From NCBI RefSeq assembly GCF_002836745.1, contig NZ_PJAR01000026.1, forward strand, positions 1 through 64,000: a stretch of DNA of 64,000 bases, given 5' to 3'. The notes beneath the pieces are model-generated. The model saw only the letters and a list, made by a program, of their open reading frames with translations, had not been told where the DNA came from and searched no databases. Below are positions 6,937-16,553 of the stretch, one piece after another. This DNA is from Glaciecola sp. 33A. GTDB taxonomy: Bacteria > Pseudomonadota > Gammaproteobacteria > Enterobacterales > Alteromonadaceae. Numbering within the stretch: the first letter of the stretch is position 1; each line of letters begins with the position of its first letter. Both the position numbers and the translations under genes were made by a program.

Positions 6937-9642
6937 TCAAATCAAATTCAAATAACGCGCTCTATTAACCGCATTAATTCGTTTATCTACCGCGAGCTTT
7001 GCAAAGATGTTCTTTAGATGGAATTTAACTGTGTTGCCTGTCATATCAAGATTTCTAGCAATTTCTTTATTTGCTTTGCCCGCAGCAAGCTGGCTCATTA
7101 CTTCCATTTCTCTTTTGCTTAATAAACTGTGTTGAGGCACCGCAGTGATAGTTACATTAAGATTTTTCCTCGACTCAAAACAGTTTTTAAGAAAGTTTGT
7201 TTCAAGTAATTTGCTTGGATTAGCTGCATTTAACTCAATGCTAGTCTGCATGAGTTCCACGGCAATAGGTGACATAAAAAAGGGCGTCTTAATTGATTGA
7301 TTAGCTGCAAGCTGTGCTGCTTCTAAAATACATTTAACACCGGCTTCAACCGCGTTTTTTGAATAGGCTAACGTACCTTTTAAAACCAGTAGTCTTATTA
7401 AATAAAGAATGGCGCCAATACGACGTGCTATTTTTATCGACGTTTCTATTCGGTCTTCAATATTTTTGCTCTTATAGCCATCTAAGTATGCTATGCCTAA
7501 GGCAAGCGTTGTCTCACAAAAGGGTAGCCAACTATAACTATGATCTTCATTTTCTAAAAATATATCGCCTTCAGAAATTGTTTCCATTACTAACATTATC
7601 TTATTGGCATCACGACTGATAAGCGCTGCGGTTAGACGCAGTGATAATTCGAGTTGGGCTAATCTTTGGATTTGCCTCTTGCGCACAGTTAATGTAATCA
7701 AGCTAATCGCTTTCCAAGCAAGTTCTTTTCCTTGGTAAATCCTCAAAAACTCAAGGATAGAGGTGAATCCAGAAGCATAAATTTCAAACCAGCCATCTGT
7801 ATCACATGCATTGGAGAGCAACTCTAGCATTTTATCTGCATTTAACTGATTGGGTTCCTGCCAAAAATTTAATGCTTGTAAGTTAATATCACAATTAGTT
7901 TTTAAGCGGCTATCGATACCAAAGTTAATTTCTGCCATGTTACCAGCCTCGGTTAAATAAGCTTGCGCTACATCTAAATTGGCTTGGTGCAATTCAATTT
8001 GGCCTAAATGAATAAAAAGGTAATTTACACCGAGAATAGAGTCAGCTTGGCGCATCTCATTAAGTCCCGCTTTAGCAGCGATTTTTGCGATTGAAAATTT
8101 ACCACAAGCAAGCGCAGCCAAGGTCAAGGATGCTCTCAATACTGCACGCCCTAAAACGTCGGTTGTATTTAAGTTGTTAGCCAAGCTTTCCAATTTAGCG
8201 ATTGAATCGGCTGACTTGTTATCATCTTTATATATTCTTAAAAGTGAATGAATAACATAAAAATCCCTTTGCAGCGCAGCATCTAAACCGACCTTTTCAT
8301 CAATTATATGGATCTTCTGTAGTTGTGCATCTGCTCCCTGAATATCTCCATCTTTCATCATTAGATAAATGTAGGCCAATCTGACTTGTGGATGACGCTC
8401 AAAATCGTTAACTGAAAAGTTACGCAACAAGGTACGCATTAGGCTGACACCACCATACAATACGAGCTCCCATCCTCCGGCCTTAAGAAAAAGTGCCACG
8501 GCGCGATCGACATCTCCAGAAAGTCTCGCATGTTTAACTGCTTCATCAATTTGGTTGGCATGTTCAAACCATAATGACGCTTTGCGATGCAAAGCGTAAA
8601 CCGTTGCCTCACTGTCTCTCTTTAATTTCTTAAACAATAGGTCAGAAAATAAATGATGATACCGAAACCATGTCTCTTCTTTATCTAAAGTTACAACCAG
8701 TGATTGAATGTTTTTTGAATCATAAATAAGTTTGGGTACATCATCAATATCACAGACGGCTTTGGCTAAGCTCACATTGAACTTGTCTAATATGGAAGTA
8801 TAAAGTAAAAACCTTCTCTCTAAATCTGTTGACTGGTCGAGAATTTGCTCAGTAAAGTAGTTCACAATATACTGTTGCTTACCACTAAAGAGGTTAATAA
8901 TTTCCTTATTTCCTTTATTTGCAACTATTGCTAATTGAATAGCTACCGCCCATCCTTCTGTCTGAGCTAGTAATTTCTCAGCGCAGTTATCACCATATTC
9001 ATCACCAACATAATCTTTTATTTCTTCTAAACTAAAACACAAAGACTGCTTTTCCACCTCAAATGCGGTGCCATTGACTACTTTAGAGCCCACTTGTATA
9101 TCAGGTTGAGAGCGAGAACTGAGAATGATATGAAGTTTGTCAGGGGCGTATTCTAATAATGAAGAAACAAAATTATTGACCTCACTACTTTCAGCTTGAT
9201 AATAATCATCAAAGATGAGGAAGATATTTTGGTTGATATTCGCCAGTGCGTGAATAATTTTTGATAGCACTGAATTGATTGAAAGTTCGACTAAACATTG
9301 TTCAGCAGCAAAGGTAAGTGCACCCATCTCCACACCTGCTCTATCGAGTGCCATAATAAAGTAACTGGCAAATCGTCGTATGTCTGAATCAGCATAATCC
9401 AGAGACACCCAACCGACAATATTCCCCTTACTCAAAGATGACTGATACCATTGGGTCAGCACTGAAGATTTACCAAATCCAGCGGGAGCGGTTATCAACC
9501 CTAAGGGATATTCGCTGGCTTCTTCCACGCGGGACAATGCGAATTCTCTTTGCATTAGCGTGCTATTAGTTTTTGGCGGGGACAACTTTGTCGCAAAAAA
9601 CCAAGGAGCAGGGCTAGAATTAAGATTGGCCTTTTTAATCAT
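6937..9642 (-). CDS. MalT-like ATP-dependent LuxR-family regulator (LAL)
   Basis: A 901-residue regulator of the large STAND class. The Walker A motif is APAGFGKSS (residues 52-60), with a Walker B-like FLIFDDYY near residue 140. A helical repeat middle (about 400-820) is followed by a C-terminal LuxR helix-turn-helix (about 838-901) with LSKREMEVMSQLAAGKANKE. Family members bind ATP and a small inducer, oligomerise and activate transcription. Divergent from the TonB receptor and hydantoinase operon, with about 240 bases between the starts, so it is the likely activator of that operon. The inducer is unknown. Confidence 0.92.
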   Translation of the reverse strand: MIKKANLNSSPAPWFFATKLSPPKTNSTLMQREFALSRVEEASEYPLGLITAPAGFGKSSVLTQWYQSSLSKGNIVGWVSLDYADSDIRRFASYFIMALDRAGVEMGALTFAAEQCLVELSINSVLSKIIHALANINQNIFLIFDDYYQAESSEVNNFVSSLLEYAPDKLHIILSSRSQPDIQVGSKVVNGTAFEVEKQSLCFSLEEIKDYVGDEYGDNCAEKLLAQTEGWAVAIQLAIVANKGNKEIINLFSGKQQYIVNYFTEQILDQSTDLERRFLLYTSILDKFNVSLAKAVCDIDDVPKLIYDSKNIQSLVVTLDKEETWFRYHHLFSDLLFKKLKRDSEATVYALHRKASLWFEHANQIDEAVKHARLSGDVDRAVALFLKAGGWELVLYGGVSLMRTLLRNFSVNDFERHPQVRLAYIYLMMKDGDIQGADAQLQKIHIIDEKVGLDAALQRDFYVIHSLLRIYKDDNKSADSIAKLESLANNLNTTDVLGRAVLRASLTLAALACGKFSIAKIAAKAGLNEMRQADSILGVNYLFIHLGQIELHQANLDVAQAYLTEAGNMAEINFGIDSRLKTNCDINLQALNFWQEPNQLNADKMLELLSNACDTDGWFEIYASGFTSILEFLRIYQGKELAWKAISLITLTVRKRQIQRLAQLELSLRLTAALISRDANKIMLVMETISEGDIFLENEDHSYSWLPFCETTLALGIAYLDGYKSKNIEDRIETSIKIARRIGAILYLIRLLVLKGTLAYSKNAVEAGVKCILEAAQLAANQSIKTPFFMSPIAVELMQTSIELNAANPSKLLETNFLKNCFESRKNLNVTITAVPQHSLLSKREMEVMSQLAAGKANKEIARNLDMTGNTVKFHLKNIFAKLAVDKRINAVNRARYLNLI

Positions 9643-9741
9643 GAAATTTGCGTTAGAGCCTTTTGTTTTTAGGATTTATTACACATCAATAGAGGTCTTT
9701 TAGCAAACCTTTTGTCATTCATTAATTACCCCTACCTTTTA

Positions 9742-9761
9742 CTACCCCCCCATAAGGGTAG
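9742..9761. promoter_or_regulatory. CTACCC...GGGTAG palindrome, candidate operator
   Basis: CTACCC (9742-9747) and GGGTAG (9756-9761) form an inverted repeat, and an extra CCCCTACC copy lies just upstream (about 9729-9736). The site lies in the shared promoter region of the LAL regulator and the TonB receptor. A role as activator binding site is inferred from position only. Confidence 0.4.
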
Positions 9762-9879
9762 TTGTATTGACCTAGCCTTGATTGTAATACTCTGAATATC
9801 CGACACACTGCTTTAAGTCGATCATACGTCATAGAGTTCGAACAACTAAATATAATAAATTATAAAAGAGAGAAAAGGC

Positions 9880-12162
9880 ATGCTAACTAATCTACATTTC
9901 CTCAGGCGTAAAACATTAATATTTCTCGCAGTAACTGCTTCATTCATTGCGTTATCGGCTAGTGCCGTGGCACAAGAGCAAAATCAAGACATGAGCCCAG
10001 AAGCTGAGGACGAGGTTATTGAACGAATTATTGTGGAGGGTAGGGGTAGAAAAGAGACGATTATCGAAATACCACTTTCCACCAAGTATTTTTCAGCACA
10101 AGAAATTTCTGATGCTGGAATTAAGGTCGTTGATGACTTTATTGGCTTGACACCCGGTATAACGATGGCTAACTCACAAGATTCAGGTACAAACTTCATT
10201 ACTATTCGCGGTGTGTCACAAGTGCGTAATGGCGAGCCTCCGGTCGCAGTTATTGTGGATGGCGTATTACAAACCAATGCTCGTAGTTTTGACCAAGGCT
10301 TATTTGACCTTGCCAGTATTGAAGTACTGCGTGGACCACAAGGTGCACTTTATGGACGAAATGCTACGCAAGGTGCCATTATTATTAATACGGCAAAGCC
10401 AACTGATGTTATGGAAGGTTATTTAGAGGCAGGCATAGGCAGGGGCAATGAATATAAAGTTGAAGGTTCGTTAACTGGCCCTATCAGTGAGGATATATTA
10501 TTTCGGGTATCTGGTCGCCACTATGATAGTGATGGTATCTTTGACAATGTGGCTACAGGCCAAAAGGTTGGTTATAAGAAAGAGTTGAATCTTCGCGGTC
10601 ATCTCAGCTTCATCGCCAGTGATGATTTGCAAATTGATCTTCGCGCCAGCTATACAGATACCACGGCTGATGCCTTACAATATACTTTTCAAGGCGTCAC
10701 CACCGATCCTAACACAGGCGAAGTAAACGGCTTTACCGGGCCAAATGATTCAAACGTAGTACAAAGAAGATTGTCGGCTAATAACCTAGGTTTTGATGAA
10801 CGGGAAATGAGTCAATTATCTCTACGAGTAAACTACGTAACTGATTTAGGGACCTTAAAAACTGTATCAGCCTACGATACTATCGAACAATCAAATGGGG
10901 GTGATCAGTTCCCTTACACTGCCAATACCACATCAAATCCGGGTATGTCTTTTTTTGATGGAACGCAAACACAAAGTATCGATGTGTCTAGCGTTAGTCA
11001 AGATGTCCGTTTTGTATCCAATGATGATCAGGCCTTCAGATGGATGGTTGGTGCTTATTACCTAACGACCGATCGTTTTATTGCTTCCAGCACCGGTCTT
11101 GATTTCGGCAATGGCATCATACCCATTCTTACCACACCCGTTTTAGGCGGAGGAGTAAATCCAACGGGCACTTATGCTGCTGATGATAATCAAAATACAG
11201 CCTACGCTGGGTATTTTAACTTTGCATACGATATAACCCAAGAGCTTGAATTTGCGTTTGCTGGCAGATATGACCACGATGAAAGAGAACAAACGGTAGA
11301 CCCGCAACAAGGTGGCTATGACACAAACGGCAATCTTGCATTCGCTATTGGTCAAGCGGGTGTTGTTAACAAGGCGACGTTTTCTCACTTCCAACCAAAA
11401 GTTACCCTGCGTTATATGTTAAGCAACGATGCGGCTGTTTATACCTCTTGGGGTGAGGGTTTTAGAAGTGGTCAGTTCAATCAAAACGGCGTAGGTATTG
11501 CCGCAGAAACGCTGGGCTTAAGCGGGATTCCAGATGTGCTTGACAAAGAAATAACGGAGACGATAGAGATTGGCTTTAAAGCAGACTTTTTAGCTGGTGA
11601 TTTAAAAACAGCGGGTGCATTATTTAACACTGATGTTGAAAATGCACCCTTCTTTGTATTTGTAGGTGCCTTGGGGGCACAGGTATTGGTTGGCATAGAA
11701 GAAGTTGATATTGCGGGTGGTGAACTAGAAGCAACTTACGCTTTCACAGATGAGCTTACCGGGTATGTTGGCTACGCGTTTGCTGACAGTGAAGTCAAAA
11801 AATACACTCTTGACACAACAGCTGTTGGCAATAAGGCACCTTATGTGCCTGATTCAACTCTAAATGCTGGATTACAATATCGTACCAATGCGACGTCTAA
11901 TTTAGATTTCTTTACCCGCTTAGACTATGAATCACGTGGTAAACAATTCTGGGACCCTACCAATCTAACCGAAAGAGATACCGTTAATCTAGTCAACCTT
12001 CAAGTCGGACTCGAAGACGTTGAAGGTCAATGGACACTCAAAGCCTCAGTAAACAACTTGTTTGATGAAGAGTATAACGCTGAATATGTTTCTGGTGGCT
12101 TCGCATTCGCTGCGCCTCCTGCGATATGGCGCTTGGACTTCAGATACAACTTTATAGATTAA
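9880..12162 (+). CDS. TonB-dependent outer-membrane receptor (hydantoinase locus)
   Basis: A 760-residue TonB-dependent receptor. The signal peptide ends about residue 31 (SASAVAQ). The plug domain (about 55-170) carries the family marks ITIRGV, VDGV, and IEVLRGPQGALYGRNATQG. A beta barrel follows to the C-terminal phenylalanine-rich strand (RLDFRYNF). It imports a ligand over the outer membrane with TonB-ExbBD energy. It is first in line before HyuA/HyuB, separated by a hairpin terminator, so it may be expressed at a higher level than the enzymes. The ligand is likely the substrate of that locus, perhaps a cyclic amide or carbonyl compound, but this is inferred. Confidence 0.93.
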   Translation: MLTNLHFLRRKTLIFLAVTASFIALSASAVAQEQNQDMSPEAEDEVIERIIVEGRGRKETIIEIPLSTKYFSAQEISDAGIKVVDDFIGLTPGITMANSQDSGTNFITIRGVSQVRNGEPPVAVIVDGVLQTNARSFDQGLFDLASIEVLRGPQGALYGRNATQGAIIINTAKPTDVMEGYLEAGIGRGNEYKVEGSLTGPISEDILFRVSGRHYDSDGIFDNVATGQKVGYKKELNLRGHLSFIASDDLQIDLRASYTDTTADALQYTFQGVTTDPNTGEVNGFTGPNDSNVVQRRLSANNLGFDEREMSQLSLRVNYVTDLGTLKTVSAYDTIEQSNGGDQFPYTANTTSNPGMSFFDGTQTQSIDVSSVSQDVRFVSNDDQAFRWMVGAYYLTTDRFIASSTGLDFGNGIIPILTTPVLGGGVNPTGTYAADDNQNTAYAGYFNFAYDITQELEFAFAGRYDHDEREQTVDPQQGGYDTNGNLAFAIGQAGVVNKATFSHFQPKVTLRYMLSNDAAVYTSWGEGFRSGQFNQNGVGIAAETLGLSGIPDVLDKEITETIEIGFKADFLAGDLKTAGALFNTDVENAPFFVFVGALGAQVLVGIEEVDIAGGELEATYAFTDELTGYVGYAFADSEVKKYTLDTTAVGNKAPYVPDSTLNAGLQYRTNATSNLDFFTRLDYESRGKQFWDPTNLTERDTVNLVNLQVGLEDVEGQWTLKASVNNLFDEEYNAEYVSGGFAFAAPPAIWRLDFRYNFID

Positions 12163-12170
12163 TTTGCTTG

Positions 12171-12197
12171 GGGCTATTCAACTCAAATAGCCCTTTT
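12171..12197 (+). terminator. rho-independent terminator between receptor and hyuA
   Basis: GGGCTATT (12171-12178) pairs with AATAGCCC (12186-12193) around a seven-base loop, followed by TTTT. It lies just after the receptor stop and before HyuA. It should end or attenuate receptor transcripts. Confidence 0.75.
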
Positions 12198-12238
12198 GAG
12201 CATTTATACTTAATCCACGTTTTAAAACAGGTACATAT

Positions 12239-14320
12239 ATGAAGTCAATACGCGCGGCAAGTGACATTGGTGGAACCTTTACAGACCTCGTTTATTACAC
12301 AGTAGACGAAAAAAATGGCTTAGCCACAAATATCAAAGCAGTCAAAGTTCATACGACCCCGTCTGAGTATCAAAAGGGGGTAATGAATTCCTTTGACAAA
12401 GCTAATGTAAACTTAAGTGAGTTGGCATTTTTTGCACATGGTTCAACGGTGGTGATTAATGCTTTAACCGAGCGCAAGGGAGTAAAAACAGGATTAATTA
12501 CGACCCATGGTTTTCGAGATATATTGGAAATAGCCCGAGGCAATAGGCCTGATTTCTTCAATTTACAATATCAGAAACCCACTCCTTTTATTCCCAGATA
12601 TTTGCGTCACGAAATCAAAGAACGCATGGATTATAAAGGAAATGTGCTGACGGCAATTGATGTACAGGACTTATATCCAATATTGGAAGCGTTCAAAGAA
12701 GAAGGCGTGGAAGCGATAGCAGTGTGCTTTTTACACAGCTACATTAATCCTAAGCATGAAGAATTAGTAGTGTCATTTATCAACGAGATTTGGCCGGAAG
12801 TCGCTTTAGTTGCCTCTCACCAAATATCCAGAGAATGGAGAGAATACGAACGAACTAATACAGCGGCGCTTTGCGCTTACGTTCAACCAATTGCTGAAAA
12901 GTACCTATCAAAAATGCAAGCCGCTTTGCATGAGCGTGAATTCAGTGGTTCCTTTTACGTGATGCAATCAAACGGTGGAATAGACACCGTAGACTCAGTT
13001 AAAAAAACCCCCATATCAATCGTCGAATCAGGCCCTGCTAGCGGCGTCTTAGGTGCTGCAGCATTGGGTAAACTGATCAATGAAAATAACATCATTGCTT
13101 TTGATATCGGTGGTACCACGGCTAAATGCTCACTGATCGATCAAGGACGAGTCAATATTACTAACCAATATATGATCGAAAAAGACGGTTTTTCAGCGGG
13201 TTATCCTGTCATGACGCCGGTTGTCGATATTGTTGAAATTGGTAATGGCGGGGGGTCCATCGGTTGGGTGGATGAGTATGGGAAGATGCATGTAGGTCCA
13301 CAAAGTGCTGGCGCATTTCCTGGCCCTGTTGCCTATGGTAATGGCGGCACCGAACCCACTACGACAGACGCAAACTTGATGCTCGGTAGGATTAATCCTA
13401 ACTACTTTATTGGTGGTGAAATTACCGCCGACATGAAAGCGGTACATGATGCATTTGAACAGTTGGGCAATAAACTCAGTTTAACTGCAATGGAAGCAGC
13501 CAGAGGAGTTATTAAGCTAGCTAATCATAATATGTGCAATGCGCTCAAATTAATTTCAATTAATAAAGGATATGATCCTAGAGACTTCGCACTTCTTGCT
13601 TTTGGAGGTGGAGGTTCAATGCATGCTAGTACGTTAGCAGTTGAGCTAAATATACCTAAAGTGATCATTCCTGCCAATGCATCGGTTTTTTCTGCTTGGG
13701 GTATGTTGATGTCGGATTTACGCCGTGACTACATACGCACCCAACCAGTCACATTTAGTATTGAACATGCTGATTCAATTTCAAATACGTTAAGCGCGAT
13801 GCAACAAGAAGCCATGGAAGCTTATCAGAAAGAGGGAATTGTAAAGCAAGATATTTACTTCGAACAACTATTAGAAATGCGTTACTCAGGTCAAGAGCAT
13901 ACGGTGCAAGTGAGTGTTGAAGGAAGCGAAGTATCCAGTGAATATCTGCTTAAACTCAAAACAGATTTTAATTATGAATACAACAAAAAATATACCTATG
14001 AATTAACTAACGCTATCGAATTGGTGAGTTATAAAGTGACAGCCTATGCAAAAGTAGATCGCCCTTCATTGGCTAAAATTACGTCAACAGGCAACATCGA
14101 TGACGCTATTAAAGACATACGAAAAGTTGATTTTGATAGTGCCGGCATACTCAATACACCCATCTACAATAGAGATGTGTTATTCGCTGGGGCGACTTTT
14201 TCTGGTCCAGCGATCATTGAAGAGTCTGGCAGTACGACAGTCGTGCTGCCGCATCAGCAGGTTCTTGTTGATGACTACGGAAACTTGCATATAGAAAAAG
14301 AGGCCGTCAACCATGACTAA
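12239..14320 (+). CDS. hyuA: hydantoinase/oxoprolinase subunit A family protein
   Basis: A 693-residue ATP-dependent hydantoinase A-type subunit. The N-terminus has the ASKHA phosphate-binding motif SDIGGTFTDLVYYT, and a second AFDIGGTTAKC lies near residue 290. Conserved NGGIDTV and FGGGGSMHA segments are present. Relatives act on N-methylhydantoin, 5-oxoproline or, with a third subunit, acetone. Here no carboxylase gamma subunit is seen, so an ATP-driven ring-opening amidohydrolase is the best guess. It overlaps HyuB by 8 bases, which indicates translational coupling. HyuA/B type is firm; the substrate is not. Confidence 0.92.
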   Translation: MKSIRAASDIGGTFTDLVYYTVDEKNGLATNIKAVKVHTTPSEYQKGVMNSFDKANVNLSELAFFAHGSTVVINALTERKGVKTGLITTHGFRDILEIARGNRPDFFNLQYQKPTPFIPRYLRHEIKERMDYKGNVLTAIDVQDLYPILEAFKEEGVEAIAVCFLHSYINPKHEELVVSFINEIWPEVALVASHQISREWREYERTNTAALCAYVQPIAEKYLSKMQAALHEREFSGSFYVMQSNGGIDTVDSVKKTPISIVESGPASGVLGAAALGKLINENNIIAFDIGGTTAKCSLIDQGRVNITNQYMIEKDGFSAGYPVMTPVVDIVEIGNGGGSIGWVDEYGKMHVGPQSAGAFPGPVAYGNGGTEPTTTDANLMLGRINPNYFIGGEITADMKAVHDAFEQLGNKLSLTAMEAARGVIKLANHNMCNALKLISINKGYDPRDFALLAFGGGGSMHASTLAVELNIPKVIIPANASVFSAWGMLMSDLRRDYIRTQPVTFSIEHADSISNTLSAMQQEAMEAYQKEGIVKQDIYFEQLLEMRYSGQEHTVQVSVEGSEVSSEYLLKLKTDFNYEYNKKYTYELTNAIELVSYKVTAYAKVDRPSLAKITSTGNIDDAIKDIRKVDFDSAGILNTPIYNRDVLFAGATFSGPAIIEESGSTTVVLPHQQVLVDDYGNLHIEKEAVNHD

Positions 14321-15980
14321 AATAAACAGTAAAAAAATTGACCCTATTACTATTGAAATCATCCAAAGTTCAATGAAGGCGATCACTGATGAAATGTTCA
14401 TTACCATGCGAAAAACGGCGATGAGTTCAGTAATTTATGAAGTGCTAGACTTTGGTGTGGCTATGTTTGATCACCATGGTCAACTTGCCAGTTCAGGGTC
14501 GGGTATTCCAGGATTTATTGGTATGTTAGAACCCGGAGTACAATCAGTGATGGCTAAATTTGATGATTCGGTTGTACATCAGGGTGATATCTTCATTACT
14601 AACATTCCGCATAAAGGCGGGGTCAGCCATTTGAACGATGTGGTCTTAATATTACCTGTATTTTTTGAAGGTGCACGTATCGGATGGTTAGCCAATAAGG
14701 CGCACTGGGTCGATGTGGGTGGCGCATTCCCTGGCAGTATTAGCGCAGAAGCCACGGAGATTTATCAAGAGGGATTGCAGTTACCTTGTATCAAAGTGAT
14801 GGAAAAAGGGAATATAAATCAGGCTGTGGTCGACATCATGCAGATTAACAGCCGCCAACCAGAGATAACGCTTGGTGACTTCTGGGCTGGCATAGCCTCG
14901 ATGCGTGCTGGTGAAAAGAGGTTCCTTGGCTTAGCAAAGAAATATGGTGCAGATACCTTAAGTTATGCCATTGCTGACTATATTGAACTAGCCGAGAAAA
15001 TATCCAGAGATGCCTTACATAGACTCCCTGAAGGGGTTTACTATGCCAGTGAAGTGACTGACGACGAGTTAGATATTCAAGTCACAATAACTATATCCAA
15101 AGATGAATTTCTAGTGGATTTGACTGGTAATCCACCACAACAAGCTAACGCACTAAACGCGTCATTTGACGCAACCATGGTTGATGTGCAAATGATATTT
15201 AAAGCTATTGCCAGTCCACAAACGTTTGCAAATGCGGGTACTTTTAAACCGGTCAGGCTACTGGTAGATGAAAATTCTATGTTCGCCGCAAAATATCCGT
15301 CAGCGATGAGTGTTTACTATGAAACCAGTATTATGGTCTTTGATCTGTTGTGGAAAGCATTGGCTGCGGCTGTGCCTGAATCCTTACCAGCAGGTCATTA
15401 TGCGTCTATATGTGGTACTTTTCTTGGTGGACCACACCCAGACACAGGCGTCGCATTGAGTATAGTTGAACCTCAAATCGGCGGTTGGGGTGCCAGTAAT
15501 AGCAGAGATGGCGTGAATGCACTTTATACTGGTTATCATGGTGATACCTTCAATGTGCCTGCAGAAGTGTCTGAGCAAAGAAACGGCATAATGATTGAAC
15601 GTATGGAACTGAACGATGAATCGGGCGGTGAAGGGAAGTTAATCGGCGGAAAAGGTATCAAATTATACTATAGAATTCTTGCTGACAATTGGTGGATCAC
15701 AATGGCCTACGTTAGATCTTGTGTAGGACCATGGGGCATGGAAGGGGGATTAAGAGGTTCCCATAATTATATTAATGTGGTTAAAAAAGACGGTAAAAAG
15801 ACACGATTTAGGATTTGTACTGCACTAGCTTTAAATAAAGGTGACGTCATTGAGGTATTCACCGCCAATGGGGGAGGTTATGGCAACCCCAATGAACGGC
15901 CAGTTCAGACTGTATTGCAAGATATTAAAAATGGCTACATTAGCGCTGAACGCGCTAAAGAAGTATATGGAATTGGCTAA
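14313..15980 (+). CDS. hyuB: hydantoinase/oxoprolinase subunit B family protein
   Basis: A 555-residue HyuB-type subunit. It starts with the family pattern DPITIEIIQSSMKAITDEM and contains FGVAMFDHHGQLASSG, GDIFITNIPHKGG, HLNDVVL and, late, SGGEGKLIGGKGI and NGGGYGNP. It forms a heteromer with HyuA for ATP-dependent opening of a cyclic amide or related substrate. It overlaps HyuA and is followed after two bases by the cyclophilin gene, so all three form one operon. Confidence 0.92.
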   Translation: MTKINSKKIDPITIEIIQSSMKAITDEMFITMRKTAMSSVIYEVLDFGVAMFDHHGQLASSGSGIPGFIGMLEPGVQSVMAKFDDSVVHQGDIFITNIPHKGGVSHLNDVVLILPVFFEGARIGWLANKAHWVDVGGAFPGSISAEATEIYQEGLQLPCIKVMEKGNINQAVVDIMQINSRQPEITLGDFWAGIASMRAGEKRFLGLAKKYGADTLSYAIADYIELAEKISRDALHRLPEGVYYASEVTDDELDIQVTITISKDEFLVDLTGNPPQQANALNASFDATMVDVQMIFKAIASPQTFANAGTFKPVRLLVDENSMFAAKYPSAMSVYYETSIMVFDLLWKALAAAVPESLPAGHYASICGTFLGGPHPDTGVALSIVEPQIGGWGASNSRDGVNALYTGYHGDTFNVPAEVSEQRNGIMIERMELNDESGGEGKLIGGKGIKLYYRILADNWWITMAYVRSCVGPWGMEGGLRGSHNYINVVKKDGKKTRFRICTALALNKGDVIEVFTANGGGYGNPNERPVQTVLQDIKNGYISAERAKEVYGIG

Positions 15981-15982
15981 GC

Positions 15983-16501
15983 ATGTCAATTTTCCAATAC
16001 TTAGAAGTAAAAACCTGTGCTGGAAGCTTCTCCATTAAGTTAAAAATAAAACAGGCACCAATAACTTGTGCCTACTTTATTCAGCTTGTATCCAATGGAG
16101 AATTAGCAGATGGCAAACTTTTTCGTGTTTTAACAGATAAAAACCAAAAAGCTGAACCCCGGATAAAGGTTATACAACTAGGTAGCAACAAAAAATTAGA
16201 CGAGTTACGCAGTTATATTAAACATGAAAACACCTCTATTAGTGGGTTAACGCATAAGAAGTGGTGTGTATCAGTAGCTAGGTTCAAACCGGGAGAAGTG
16301 TATAAAAGCTTTTTCATTTGCATGCGCGACGAACCAACCCTTGATTACACTGGTAACAGACACCCAGATAAACAGGGCTTTGCTTGTTTTGGCGAAGTGG
16401 TAAGAGGCGTTGAAGTCGTGAAAAAATTATACGAAATGGCTGGGAATCAAGAGATGCTTAATCCCGCTATAAGTATTGAATCGTTCGATTTAGTTAATTA
16501 G
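15983..16501 (+). CDS. divergent cyclophilin-type peptidyl-prolyl isomerase
   Basis: A 172-residue cyclophilin-fold protein without signal peptide, hence cytoplasmic. Family features seen are CAYFIQLV, the central SFFICMRDEPTLDY strand, and QGFACFGEVVRGVEVVKKLYEM. The usual FHR...QGGD segment that supplies the catalytic Arg is replaced by FRVLTDKNQKAEPRIKV, so normal isomerase activity is doubtful. It starts two bases after the HyuB stop. It may act as an assembly factor for the large HyuAB complex, a suggestion drawn only from position. Confidence 0.8.
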   Translation: MSIFQYLEVKTCAGSFSIKLKIKQAPITCAYFIQLVSNGELADGKLFRVLTDKNQKAEPRIKVIQLGSNKKLDELRSYIKHENTSISGLTHKKWCVSVARFKPGEVYKSFFICMRDEPTLDYTGNRHPDKQGFACFGEVVRGVEVVKKLYEMAGNQEMLNPAISIESFDLVN

Positions 16502-16553
16502 GCTTAACTCTTTGTGCACGCTCCAAGAAGAGTGACACCAACAAGAAGGTAAT

